Shown here in pieces: positions 6,949 through 14,028 of a DNA stretch of 64,000 nt. The stretch covers positions 27,726 through 91,725 of the forward strand of contig JAILMN010000034.1 in assembly GCA_024692565.1 (NCBI GenBank), given 5' to 3'. Both the position numbers and the translations under genes were made by a program. The first letter of the stretch is position 1. Each line of letters begins with the position of its first letter. Source of the stretch: Paludibacteraceae bacterium (lineage in GTDB: Bacteria; Bacteroidota; Bacteroidia; Bacteroidales; Paludibacteraceae). The notes under the pieces were generated by a model that searched no databases, was not told the origin of the DNA, and saw nothing but the letters and a program-made list of their open reading frames with translations.

Positions 6949-7992
6949 TTAACGAACGCGGGTACCGGTGACGTTGTACATCTTGTTGTCACGGATGACA
7001 TAAACGGCTCCGTCAACAACAACTTTCTGTGCCTTCTCAGTGAGCACGATATCCTCGATGCCTTGAGAAATCTCGTCATCCAGTTCGATATCCTCTTCGG
7101 TCTCATAGTTGTACGCAATCGTTCCGCACTCTGCTTCAACGATATATGTCTTACCGTCATCTCCAACAAACGAGAAGGAGAAGTAGTAATAGCTGTCATC
7201 TACGCGAGTAACAACCAAGTCAGAAACTTGCGTAGCTTCGGCGGAATCTTTTGCGGCCGTATAAACTTGTACAAAATAGATATCATCTTCCGTGTATGTT
7301 CCGGCGATACCTGTCTCGCTCTTTGGCTCTACACCGATCCAGAGGTCAGGATAAGTTAAAACACCTGATTCATAGTCATAGTCCTTATACAAGTTGAGCT
7401 GCCAGTAAGTACCTTCGGTATCCTCAATGAGCGCAGCCTCGCAATAAACGACATCCAGGTTGACTTCGCCACCTTCTTCACCACCGCCTTGGCCGCCACC
7501 TTCACCACCGGTGCTGGACTCGCCATCAATGGTAACTTGGATAGTATAAGCGCGGAGTTGCTTGCTCGGAGTCAATACAACAGTCTGTGCATTGATATTC
7601 TCAACAACAATTAGCGGGTCGTCAATTTCTTTCTTCTCCGTTTTTGCTTCATATGATGCACCTGTAGTTACAGTACCTTTGTTTGATGTCAATGCAAAGT
7701 TCTCTTTATTAGCCTTTCCTGCAATAACAACTTTAGTGATGTTAACAGAAGCAGACAAAGTCAGGGTTTTACCTCCAAATACTCGGAAATCAGCAGGAGC
7801 TGTTTCTGTAGCTGCATTCAAAGTTCCGTTGTAAGAAATAGCAATTCCGTTAATAGTGAGCGAAATAGCCTCACCGTTTTGAGTGTCTTCCGTAGAAACC
7901 GGAGTTTGCGTAGCAGGGTCAAGCGTAATAACCGCTGCCATCATGCTGCTTGCGAAGAGCACAGCAGCGAAAAGAGAGAAGAATTTCTTCAT
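6949..7992 (-). CDS. Secreted surface protein with Gly-rich linker and T9SS-like tail (347 aa)
   Basis: The ATG at 7992 starts a signal peptide (MKKFFSLFAAVLFASSMMA) almost identical to those at 3768 and 6762; the frame's upstream extension to 8073 is rejected. An N-terminal beta-rich domain (about 20-190) is separated by a Gly/Glu-rich linker (GGEGGGQGGGEEGG) from a second domain rich in Tyr and acidic residues (LYKDYDYESGVLTYPDLWIG, then YYYFSFSFVGDDGKTYIVEA). The tail QKVVVDGAVYVIRDNKMYNVTGTRVR-type end matches the 732-residue protein with one change. The domains are not ones I recognise. The promoter at 8090-8120 leaves a ~90-nt leader that contains a short ACGACATG-type array. Confidence 0.85.
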   Translation of the reverse strand: MKKFFSLFAAVLFASSMMAAVITLDPATQTPVSTEDTQNGEAISLTINGIAISYNGTLNAATETAPADFRVFGGKTLTLSASVNITKVVIAGKANKENFALTSNKGTVTTGASYEAKTEKKEIDDPLIVVENINAQTVVLTPSKQLRAYTIQVTIDGESSTGGEGGGQGGGEEGGEVNLDVVYCEAALIEDTEGTYWQLNLYKDYDYESGVLTYPDLWIGVEPKSETGIAGTYTEDDIYFVQVYTAAKDSAEATQVSDLVVTRVDDSYYYFSFSFVGDDGKTYIVEAECGTIAYNYETEEDIELDDEISQGIEDIVLTEKAQKVVVDGAVYVIRDNKMYNVTGTRVR

Positions 7993-8040
7993 AATGTTAA
8001 TAATTAAATTTGGTAAAAAAAGTATTTTATGGTTCTCGTT

Positions 8041-8072
8041 ATGACGACATGCGACATGACGACACGACGACA
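8041..8072. repeat. Short tandem array, unit about ATGACGAC (7-8 bp)
   Basis: Four imperfect units of the GACGACAT word lie in the untranslated leader of the 347-residue surface protein gene. The same word recurs at 38757, 43672, 45526 (in Mpl) and 46152. Confidence 0.75.
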
Positions 8073-8089
8073 ACTATCAAATTGTGGGG

Positions 8090-8120
8090 CAAAGGTAGTG
8101 CTATTTTCTGACGTGTGCAA
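8090..8120 (-). promoter_or_regulatory. Promoter of the 347-residue surface protein
   Basis: TACCTTTG at 8097-8090 and TTG at 8120-8118 with a 20-bp spacer on the minus strand. Confidence 0.8.
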
Positions 8121-8189
8121 ATAAATTTGCGTTTTTTATTGCGAAAAGGGCACAATTTTGCATTTTCCCGCCAAAAGGAACATTTTATA

Positions 8190-9206
8190 TTACTTCTTGT
8201 GCGCGGCGATCGTGAGTTGCAGCGAGTTGAAGAGGTTCTGCCAGATGATATATGCCGCTGCGCCGAGAGCTGCCATCGGGTTGAGGTAAGTATGTGCCAT
8301 CCAGACGCCGAGGGACGTGTTTTTTTGTCCGAAAGCTTGTCCGGCTGTGATAGAAGAGACTTCGTTCATGTTCTTTGGCGCCGCTGCGGGATTGATGAGC
8401 ACGTCCTGGTAATCGCGACCTTTGGACGGCGCAGGCAGATAATAGCCGATCAGTTTGCCGAGTCCGAATTGGAGAAGACAGGCGAAGAAGGCGCCTATGA
8501 GAAGCCATAGTATTGTTGAATGTTGAATGTTGAATGTTGAAAGGACGGTATTGGTGACGGTTGCGAAAAGGACGGTGATGGAGGTTACCCAGAGATAGAA
8601 GGGGATTTGCGCCGCCTGTTTCGACAATACAAATTCTTTTTTAGTACGCCACTGATAGCCTATTCGGAGAAGCCAGGCGCTGAAGAAGGGTCCCAGAAGC
8701 AGGGGTGCTACGCGGCTGAGGATAAGTAGGAAGGCCGGGATAAAAGCTTTTTCAGCGGCAGGGTTGATTAGCGGAAAGAGCGCCGGCACAATGAGTGAGG
8801 TAGCGAAATTAGAGAGGAGGGTAAAGGATGTGAGGTTTTGTATCGATCCGCCCATTTTGCCTGCGATGATAGGTGCGGCTGTAGCGGTAGGCATGATGAA
8901 ACACATGAGTAATCCTTGCGCCAGAAAGCGATTGCCTGTAAGCCAATAAACGCCGGCGTAGGTAGCGAGGCTCAGCACGATCTGTGCGGTCAGCACGACC
9001 CAATGCCATTTATGCAGGCGAAGGTCAAGCGGGTCGATCTTGCAGAAAGTGAAGAACAACATTCCGAAGATCAGCCACGGCAGGATGGGCGCGAGCGGCA
9101 GGAAGAGTTTGTAGCCGAGGGCACCGATGACCATCGAGAGCCAAAGGGCGTTGGCATCAAACAATTGACGAATGGACGATTTACGATTTACGATTGATTT
9201 CCCCAT
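8190..9206 (-). CDS. SBF/bile acid:sodium symporter-family transporter (338 aa)
   Basis: An integral membrane protein with about nine hydrophobic segments spread from residue 20 to the C-terminus. The stretch MPTATAAPIIAGKMGGS followed by LTSFTLLSNFATSLIVP, and a second half of similar design, fit the SBF (BASS/YfeH) superfamily of sodium-coupled organic anion transporters. The substrate cannot be told. The ATG at 9206 lies 18 nt inside dusB, and both the start of this gene and the stop of dusB are made of a 7-bp tandem array. Near residue 222-231 a further array (GTTGAAT x3 + GTTGAAA on the plus strand, 8515-8541) encodes STFNIQHS, probably an extra loop. It is the last gene of the gldD operon. 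Confidence 0.75.
   Translation of the reverse strand: MGKSIVNRKSSIRQLFDANALWLSMVIGALGYKLFLPLAPILPWLIFGMLFFTFCKIDPLDLRLHKWHWVVLTAQIVLSLATYAGVYWLTGNRFLAQGLLMCFIMPTATAAPIIAGKMGGSIQNLTSFTLLSNFATSLIVPALFPLINPAAEKAFIPAFLLILSRVAPLLLGPFFSAWLLRIGYQWRTKKEFVLSKQAAQIPFYLWVTSITVLFATVTNTVLSTFNIQHSTILWLLIGAFFACLLQFGLGKLIGYYLPAPSKGRDYQDVLINPAAAPKNMNEVSSITAGQAFGQKNTSLGVWMAHTYLNPMAALGAAAYIIWQNLFNSLQLTIAAHKK
8515..8541. repeat. In-frame 7-bp array inside the SBF transporter
   Basis: GTTGAAT three times and GTTGAAA once on the plus strand, in frame within the transporter gene and encoding part of STFNIQHS. The same word recurs in the spacer at 18363-18396. Confidence 0.85.
9163..9199. repeat. 7-bp array (TTTACGA) forming the dusB/transporter junction
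   Basis: Units such as TTGACGA, TTTACGA and TTTACGA overlap the 3' end of dusB (its TAA lies in the array) and the first codons of the transporter (residues 4-14). Related words occur at 10148, 12080, 12551 and 21621. Confidence 0.85.
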
Positions 9207-10165
9207 TGTTGTACTATTGTGTCCATTATTGAGAAGACCTCTTCGACGGTTTCGGCGCGAAGGAGGGCTATACGCGTTTGTTTGAAATTATCAAGGCCTT
9301 TGAAGACCGGCGATGCTGCAAAATGTCGGCGCGAGTGAACGATACCTTTGCGTTCGTCGTTGCCGCACCATTGGATGGAAGCGAGGACGTGCTCTTTGAG
9401 GACAGCGACTTTTTCAGCCATTGTCGTCGGACAGGGCAGACCTTTCATTTCGGCGAAGAGCCAAGGAGCACCGAAGGTAGCGCGGCCGATCATGATAGCG
9501 TCTACACCATATTTATCGAAGCACTCACATGCGCGCTCGGGCGTTGCGACATCGCCGTTGCCGATGATGGGAATATGGATTCGGGGATTGTTCTTCACTT
9601 CGCCGATGAGTGTCCAATCGGCTTCGCCGCGGTACATCTGAGAGCGAGTGCGTCCGTGGATAGCGAGTTCGCGGATGCCGAGGTCTTGAAGGCGTTCGGC
9701 GAGGTCAACGATGAAGGGTGTTCCATCCTCAAGGTACAAGCTTTTTTCATCCCATCCGAGGCGGGTTTTGCAAGTGACGGGAGTATGAACGGCGTTGACG
9801 ACTGCGCGCGTTATTTCCAGCATTTTAGGCACATCTTTGAGCAATCCTGCGCCTGCACCTTTACCCGCTACTTTCTTGACCGGACAGCCGAAATTGATAT
9901 CGATGAAGTCGGGATGCGCGGTTTCTACGATCCGTGCGGCTTCTGCCATCGAGTCGGGTTCACGGCCGTAGATCTGGATCGCCACGGGTCGTTCTTCGTC
10001 ATGGATGGTGAGTTTGCGGGTTGTGGAAGCAATATCACGGACGAGTGCATCTGCGTTGACGAATTCCGTATAGACGCGATCGGCGCCGTAGCGTTTGCAC
10101 AAGGCGCGAAACGCCGGGTCGGTCACGTCCTCCATCGGAGCCAAATATAATTGACGATTGACCAA
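9188..10165 (-). CDS. dusB: tRNA-dihydrouridine synthase, DusB type (325 aa)
   Basis: An FMN-dependent enzyme that reduces specific uridines in the tRNA D-loop. The N-terminal barrel strand LYLAPMEDVTD, the Dus signature INFGCPVKKVAGKGAGAGLL with the probable catalytic Cys94, TCKTRLGWD, AIHGRTRSQMY and IPIIGNGDV-type phosphate-binding motifs are all present at canonical spacing. No ATG precedes LYLAP, so the start is probably TTG at 10165, inside a 7-bp tandem array; an ATG at 10135 would delete the first barrel strand. The preceding PgpH-like gene stops in the same frame only 15 nt upstream (TAA at 10183-10181), so the two genes are separated by a single in-frame stop. About 325 residues is normal for DusB. 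Confidence 0.93.
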   Translation of the reverse strand: MVNRQLYLAPMEDVTDPAFRALCKRYGADRVYTEFVNADALVRDIASTTRKLTIHDEERPVAIQIYGREPDSMAEAARIVETAHPDFIDINFGCPVKKVAGKGAGAGLLKDVPKMLEITRAVVNAVHTPVTCKTRLGWDEKSLYLEDGTPFIVDLAERLQDLGIRELAIHGRTRSQMYRGEADWTLIGEVKNNPRIHIPIIGNGDVATPERACECFDKYGVDAIMIGRATFGAPWLFAEMKGLPCPTTMAEKVAVLKEHVLASIQWCGNDERKGIVHSRRHFAASPVFKGLDNFKQTRIALLRAETVEEVFSIMDTIVQQWGNQS

Positions 10166-10190
10166 TTTACGATTTACGATTTATTTGTTT
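10148..10190. repeat. 7-bp array at the pgpH/dusB junction
   Basis: TTGACGA, TTGACCA, TTTACGA and TTTACGA-type units supply the stop region of the HD-phosphodiesterase gene and the probable TTG start of dusB. Confidence 0.8.
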
Positions 10191-12079
10191 AATGTAGGAT
10201 AGCTGATGCGATGATGATTCATGGCGGTGAGGCGGGAGACGAAGACGCGTCGGATGTCTTCGACATCTTTGAAGGACAGCGGTGTCTCGGCGAACTGACC
10301 ATCGGCTATCTGGCTGTCAATCATGAGGTTAACAGCTTTGGCGATTGCTTCTTCGGAGAAGTCATCGAGGCTGCGTGAACGGGCTTCGATAGCATCTGCC
10401 ATCATGAGGATTGCACCTTCTTTGGTGGTCGGTTTACCGCCCGGATAGCGGAAGAGGGACTGATCGATCTTCTCGTGCGGGTGCGCATTGCAATATGTAT
10501 TATAGAAATAGCGCACGAGGGAAGTGCCGTGGTGGGTTGTGATGAAATTGATGACCACTTCGGGCAAGTGGTTGCGCCGTGCGATCTTCTCTCCTTCGGT
10601 TACATGGGCGATGATGACTTGTGCGGCATCCCGCGGATCCATTTGCAGGAGCGGGTTCTCTACCCCATTCTGGTTCTCCGTATAATAGAGCGGGTCGGTG
10701 ATTTTGCCGATGTCATGATAGAGCGCACCGGTGCGGACGAGGAGTGCGTTCGCTCCGATGGTTTTAGCGGCTTCTGCGGCAAGGTTAGACACCTGCATCG
10801 AGTGCTGGAATGTGCCGGGTGCGCGTTCTGCCAGCGTGTGCAGCAGTTCGGAGTTGATATCCGTCAGTTCGACGAGGGTGATAGACGAGATGAAACGGAA
10901 CAATTTCTCGAAGGCGTAGATCAAGCCGTAGCAACCGATGGTAAGCAGGAAGCAGATGAAGAAATAGAGGTACATCCAGGGGTCAATAGACGTGAAGACG
11001 CCTGTCTGCGCAAAGGTGATGGCGGTATAAGCGACCGTTTGCGCGAGGAGTATCCATGCGGCTGTTTGTACCAATTGGGCACGGCGCGTCATGTCGCTAA
11101 GCGATGAGACAGCAACCATTCCGACTACGATCTGAATGAAGAAGAACTCAACGGGTACGGGTACTACGATGGAAGCGATGAGGATGGTTGTGAAATGCAA
11201 GAAGAGTGCGGTTCGGGAATCGAAGAACACGCGCGTTAATATAGGTACCCACGCGAAGGGGATAAGATAGACGGTGAGGTTGAAGCGCAATGCCAGACAC
11301 GCAAGTCCGATGACGATGAAAATCTGCAGGCAGAAGAACAGCACTTTGGACGTCGAGCGCAGGTAAGACAAGCGGAAGACATACAGATAGATGACAAACA
11401 GGCAGAGGAAAAGCATCACAAGGATGACTTCGCCCATGATAGAAAGTGTGCGCTGCTGTGTGCCGAGCGATTCGTCGTCATACGCGCGACGCAGAGAGGT
11501 CAGGATTTGGTAGGTTCGTTCGGTTACGATCTCACCGTGGTCGATGATTTTCTCGCCTTTCTGCACGATGCCTTGCGTGGGCACGATGGACGAGAGGTAT
11601 TGGTTCATTCGTTTTTCCGTTAGGGCAGTGTCGCGCACGAGATTTTGTCCGCACTCATAGCCGAAATGCGCGAACGCGGAGGCCATGGTATATACTTCAT
11701 CCGGGAAATGATAGGTTTTGCCGGACGGAGATATTTTGATGCGCGTGAGTCCGTTTTCCTCGAGCCATTCTTTGTCCTGAAGCGAGATGACGGGCACTTG
11801 ACGTTGCGTCTGCGGGACGTACTTATAGTACGGCGTAAAGGTAGTGAGGAGTTGTTTGCGCTCCTTGGTCAGTTGCTCGTCGGTTTTATAAATCGGGAAG
11901 TCAAAATCGGCAGTCAAGAGCGAGTAGCCCCAGGGTTTGCCTACTTCAAAATGATAGCGGAAGGAGTTGTTGTATCGCGGGAACATGAGTACGATGATCG
12001 CAGCGAGTACAGCGAAAATACCCAGTCGGAAGATCGTTTGGGCTGTTTTCGAGTTGAAGACGGAAGTTTTAAATTTCAT
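10181..12079 (-). CDS. 7TM-HD (PgpH-like) cyclic-di-AMP phosphodiesterase family protein (632 aa)
   Basis: Topology fits the 7TMR-HD family: one N-terminal membrane helix (about 16-34), an extracytoplasmic domain (about 40-210), a block of about seven helices (214-390) and a cytosolic HD domain. The HD domain shows GTFQHSMQVSNLA (His426), GALYHDIGKI (His455-Asp456), an IIAHVTEG segment and ITTHHGTSLV, the metal ligands expected of an HDIG enzyme. In Listeria, PgpH of this family degrades c-di-AMP; the same role here is by family. The start ATG at 12079 follows directly on a tandem array. Fourth gene upstream from the end of the minus operon, after pcrB-tadA. Confidence 0.88.
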   Translation of the reverse strand: MKFKTSVFNSKTAQTIFRLGIFAVLAAIIVLMFPRYNNSFRYHFEVGKPWGYSLLTADFDFPIYKTDEQLTKERKQLLTTFTPYYKYVPQTQRQVPVISLQDKEWLEENGLTRIKISPSGKTYHFPDEVYTMASAFAHFGYECGQNLVRDTALTEKRMNQYLSSIVPTQGIVQKGEKIIDHGEIVTERTYQILTSLRRAYDDESLGTQQRTLSIMGEVILVMLFLCLFVIYLYVFRLSYLRSTSKVLFFCLQIFIVIGLACLALRFNLTVYLIPFAWVPILTRVFFDSRTALFLHFTTILIASIVVPVPVEFFFIQIVVGMVAVSSLSDMTRRAQLVQTAAWILLAQTVAYTAITFAQTGVFTSIDPWMYLYFFICFLLTIGCYGLIYAFEKLFRFISSITLVELTDINSELLHTLAERAPGTFQHSMQVSNLAAEAAKTIGANALLVRTGALYHDIGKITDPLYYTENQNGVENPLLQMDPRDAAQVIIAHVTEGEKIARRNHLPEVVINFITTHHGTSLVRYFYNTYCNAHPHEKIDQSLFRYPGGKPTTKEGAILMMADAIEARSRSLDDFSEEAIAKAVNLMIDSQIADGQFAETPLSFKDVEDIRRVFVSRLTAMNHHRISYPTLNK

Positions 12080-12127
12080 ATTTACGATTTACTAATTGAC
12101 GATTTACGACTTATTGACGATTTATCG
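12080..12127. repeat. 7-bp array between tadA end and pgpH start
   Basis: TTTACGA / TTGACGA units fill the 42-nt gap between the two genes and include the TAA stop of the pcrB-tadA frame (12124-12122). Confidence 0.8.
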
Positions 12128-13291
12128 CTTCTCACGGAAGAAGCTCTGAATTAACGATTTACATTCGAGTTCGAGTACGCCGGCTGTGACGGTTGCTTTC
12201 GGATGGAAAGCGCGTGGGGCGTATGTATGATAGCCGCGTTTGGGATCGGGTGCACCGTAAACGATTCGGGATATCTGTGCCCATCCGATAGCTCCTGCGC
12301 ACATAGCACAGGGTTCGACCGTGACGTACAGAGTGCAGTCCGGCAGATATTTGCCGCCGAGTGTTTGTGTAGCGGCGGTGATGGCTTGTATCTCTGCGTG
12401 GGCTGTGACGTCCGCAAGTGTTTCTGTGAGGTTGTGTCCGCGTCCGATGATCTGATTTTGGCTGACGATGACACAACCTATGGGTATTTCGTCTGCGGCG
12501 AGGGCTTTTTGGGCTTCGGCAAGGGCGAGGCGCATGAAGCGCTCATCCGCTGATTGACGATTTGACGATTGACGATTTAACGATTGATTGTCCGATTTTA
12601 TTTGACAGAAATCGGCAAGTGTTTCGGGGTGAGATTCGAAATGATTACCTATGACGACGATGTCTGCACCGGCAGAAAAGGCATCATTCATGGCTTTCGG
12701 GGTGCGAATGCCTCCGCCTACTATAAGCGGCACAGATATTCGAGATTTGACTTCCCTTATTATTTCAGGCTTAACGGGATTTTTGGCTCCTGAACCTGCT
12801 TCGAGATAAATGAGTTTTTTTCCCATCATTTCTGCGGCAAGGCAAGTGTCAATAATTTTATCAATATCGTTCGGATCGAGCGGTTTTGTTTGAGTGACAC
12901 GCATGGTAGAAGTCTCGATTCCGCCGTCAATGAGGATGTAAGCCGTTGGGACGAAATCCATGTGCGATTCGTAGACAGCACGTGCAGACTTAACTTGCTG
13001 ATCCACAAGGTATTCGGGGTTATTTCCGGAGAGCAAAGAGAGGTATAATATCGCATCTGCTTCAGGGGTAAACTGTGACGAATTTCCGGGGAAGAGAATG
13101 ATGGGAATTGAAGATTGCAGATTGCAGATTTTAGATTTTAGATTTCGCACAAACTCCGTCGGGTTGCCGCCGGTTGAACCGCCCACGAAGATATAGTCCG
13201 GATGGCAGGAATCGGAAAAATGCAAAGCATCCAGATTTGCTTTCTCGGGATCAAGCAAAAGCGCCAAACTATGTTTTTTATTTATTTCCAT
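12122..13291 (-). CDS. Fusion of PcrB-type prenylglyceryl phosphate synthase and TadA deaminase (389 aa)
   Basis: One uninterrupted frame encodes two enzymes. Residues 1-232 are a GGGP/PcrB-family TIM barrel that joins a polyprenyl diphosphate to glycerol-1-phosphate: LLLDPEKA, YIFVGGSTGG, FPGNSSQF, YLEAGSGA, LIVGGGIRTPK and DIVVIGNHFE. Residues 249-389 are a complete tRNA adenosine-34 deaminase: ERFMRLALAEAQKA, zinc motif HAEIQA (His298, Glu300) and EPCAMCAGA (Cys328, Cys331). The linker (about 233-248, SDNQSLNRQSSNRQS) is the translation of a 7-bp tandem array (12551-12596) that lacks a stop in this frame. A second array encodes KSKICNLQSS at residues 52-61. The gene starts 10 nt inside gldD. 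The activities are unrelated, so the fusion looks accidental rather than functional. Confidence 0.88.
   Translation of the reverse strand: MEINKKHSLALLLDPEKANLDALHFSDSCHPDYIFVGGSTGGNPTEFVRNLKSKICNLQSSIPIILFPGNSSQFTPEADAILYLSLLSGNNPEYLVDQQVKSARAVYESHMDFVPTAYILIDGGIETSTMRVTQTKPLDPNDIDKIIDTCLAAEMMGKKLIYLEAGSGAKNPVKPEIIREVKSRISVPLIVGGGIRTPKAMNDAFSAGADIVVIGNHFESHPETLADFCQIKSDNQSLNRQSSNRQSADERFMRLALAEAQKALAADEIPIGCVIVSQNQIIGRGHNLTETLADVTAHAEIQAITAATQTLGGKYLPDCTLYVTVEPCAMCAGAIGWAQISRIVYGAPDPKRGYHTYAPRAFHPKATVTAGVLELECKSLIQSFFREKR
12551..12596. repeat. 7-bp array encoding the PcrB-TadA linker
   Basis: Units TTGACGA, TTTGACGA, TTGACGA, TTTAACGA and TTGATTG (plus strand) are read through on the minus strand as the linker joining the two enzymes. 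Confidence 0.85.
13108..13146. repeat. In-frame 7-bp array inside pcrB
   Basis: TTGCAGA twice then TTTTAGA twice with degenerate flanks, in frame, encoding about residues 50-61 of the fusion protein between barrel elements. Confidence 0.85.
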
Positions 13292-13854
13292 GAGAAGGAT
13301 TCGACCATGCGGAGGACGTCGGTTCGGAGGTAGTTATACACAGGTGCGAGGGAGTCGGCGTTAGGCGGGCAGTTGCAATAGACCGAAGCACGGAAGAAAT
13401 GATGCGTGGAGTCGGTGATAAAAAACTGGCAGGAAGACGCGGTGTTTCCCTCGAGGTCGAAGAGTACGCCGTAAACGTTCGCTTCGGGATGATTATATTC
13501 GCGTTCCGGTATCGCATTCGCGAAGGAAGCGTTGCGGTACACGAACTCGAGTGCATCGTTGGTCAGTTCGCGCAAATTATGATTAACGGGTTTGTACGAA
13601 CAATGGATGGTTGCGTTGAGTGCAGGGTAAAAGAGGTTGATCCAATAGGGTTCCGCGGCATCGTTGCGGGGTTGCACACGTGCGTTGGCGGACAAGTCAA
13701 AGGTGTACGGATAGCGCGGGTATTGGGAAGCGAAAGAGGTATAAGCCGTATCCGGTACGGAAATACGATAATAGCCGTACGGTTTAGGCGATGTCACATC
13801 GTGACACGCCGTGAGCAATAATAACCCTATGCAAAAAAGTACCAATTTGCGCAT
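13282..13854 (-). CDS. gldD: Gliding motility/T9SS-associated lipoprotein GldD (190 aa)
   Basis: The ATG at 13854 opens a lipoprotein signal (KLVLFCIGLLLLTAC, lipid Cys at about residue 17); the frame's extension to 14508 is antisense to manC and rejected. The mature protein has the GldD pattern: PKPYGYYRISVP, then PYTFDLS, WINLFYPALNATIHCSYK, LREL, a loop with VYGVLFDLEGNTASSCQFF, DSTHHFFRASVYCNC and PNADSLAPVYNYLRTDV. GldD is conserved in Bacteroidota and needed for gliding and type IX secretion in Flavobacterium; in non-gliders its role is less clear. It heads the minus operon and overlaps pcrB-tadA by 10 nt. A -7 element (TACTTTTG, 13881-13874) lies just upstream. Confidence 0.9.
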   Translation of the reverse strand: MRKLVLFCIGLLLLTACHDVTSPKPYGYYRISVPDTAYTSFASQYPRYPYTFDLSANARVQPRNDAAEPYWINLFYPALNATIHCSYKPVNHNLRELTNDALEFVYRNASFANAIPEREYNHPEANVYGVLFDLEGNTASSCQFFITDSTHHFFRASVYCNCPPNADSLAPVYNYLRTDVLRMVESFSWK

Positions 13855-13873
13855 TTTACTCCAAAATCGGGCA

Positions 13874-13881
13874 CAAAAGTA
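13874..13881 (-). promoter_or_regulatory. Probable -7 element of the gldD operon
   Basis: TACTTTTG on the minus strand, 20 bp before the ATG at 13854. A good TTG is not found at the usual 20-bp spacing, where the sequence is an AT-rich 7-bp array instead. Confidence 0.5.
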
Positions 13882-13890
13882 ATATAAAAA

Positions 13891-13921
13891 GTTGAAAAAT
13901 GAAAATTGAAAATTAAAAATT
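13891..13921. repeat. 7-bp array (TTGAAAA) between gldD and manC
   Basis: TTGAAAA, ATGAAAA, TTGAAAA, TTAAAAA units occupy the divergent spacer, where the -33 region of the gldD promoter would be expected. Confidence 0.75.
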
Positions 13922-13972
13922 TGTGTTTTTCTGTAAAAATGCAACTTTTTTGTAAAAAAAGTATGCGCGCGC

Positions 13973-14003
13973 TTGCATATGTTAAAATAATGTTGTATAT
14001 TTG
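13973..14003 (+). promoter_or_regulatory. Promoter of the manC-glycogen run
   Basis: TTG at 13973-13975 and TATATTTG at 13996-14003, 20-bp spacer. Start codon at 14029. Confidence 0.8.
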
Positions 14004-14028
14004 CACGCTTTTTGGAATTTGACCAAGT

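Larger units (their letters stand above)
6821..7065 (-). repeat. Duplicated 3' cassette, copy 2
   Basis: Counterpart of 4437-4680: the last codons of the 347-residue protein, its terminator, and the promoter that drives the 732-residue gene. The order tail-terminator-promoter means that one event could copy both the end of one gene and the start signal of the next. Confidence 0.8.

Noticed and set aside
9278..10150. 290-codon open frame antisense to dusB
   Set aside because: dusB on the other strand has all family motifs; this frame has none.
9163..12596. CRISPR array suggested by repeated TTTACGA/TTGACGA words
   Set aside because: Units are 7-8 bp, directly adjacent, with no 20-40 bp repeats or spacers and no cas genes.
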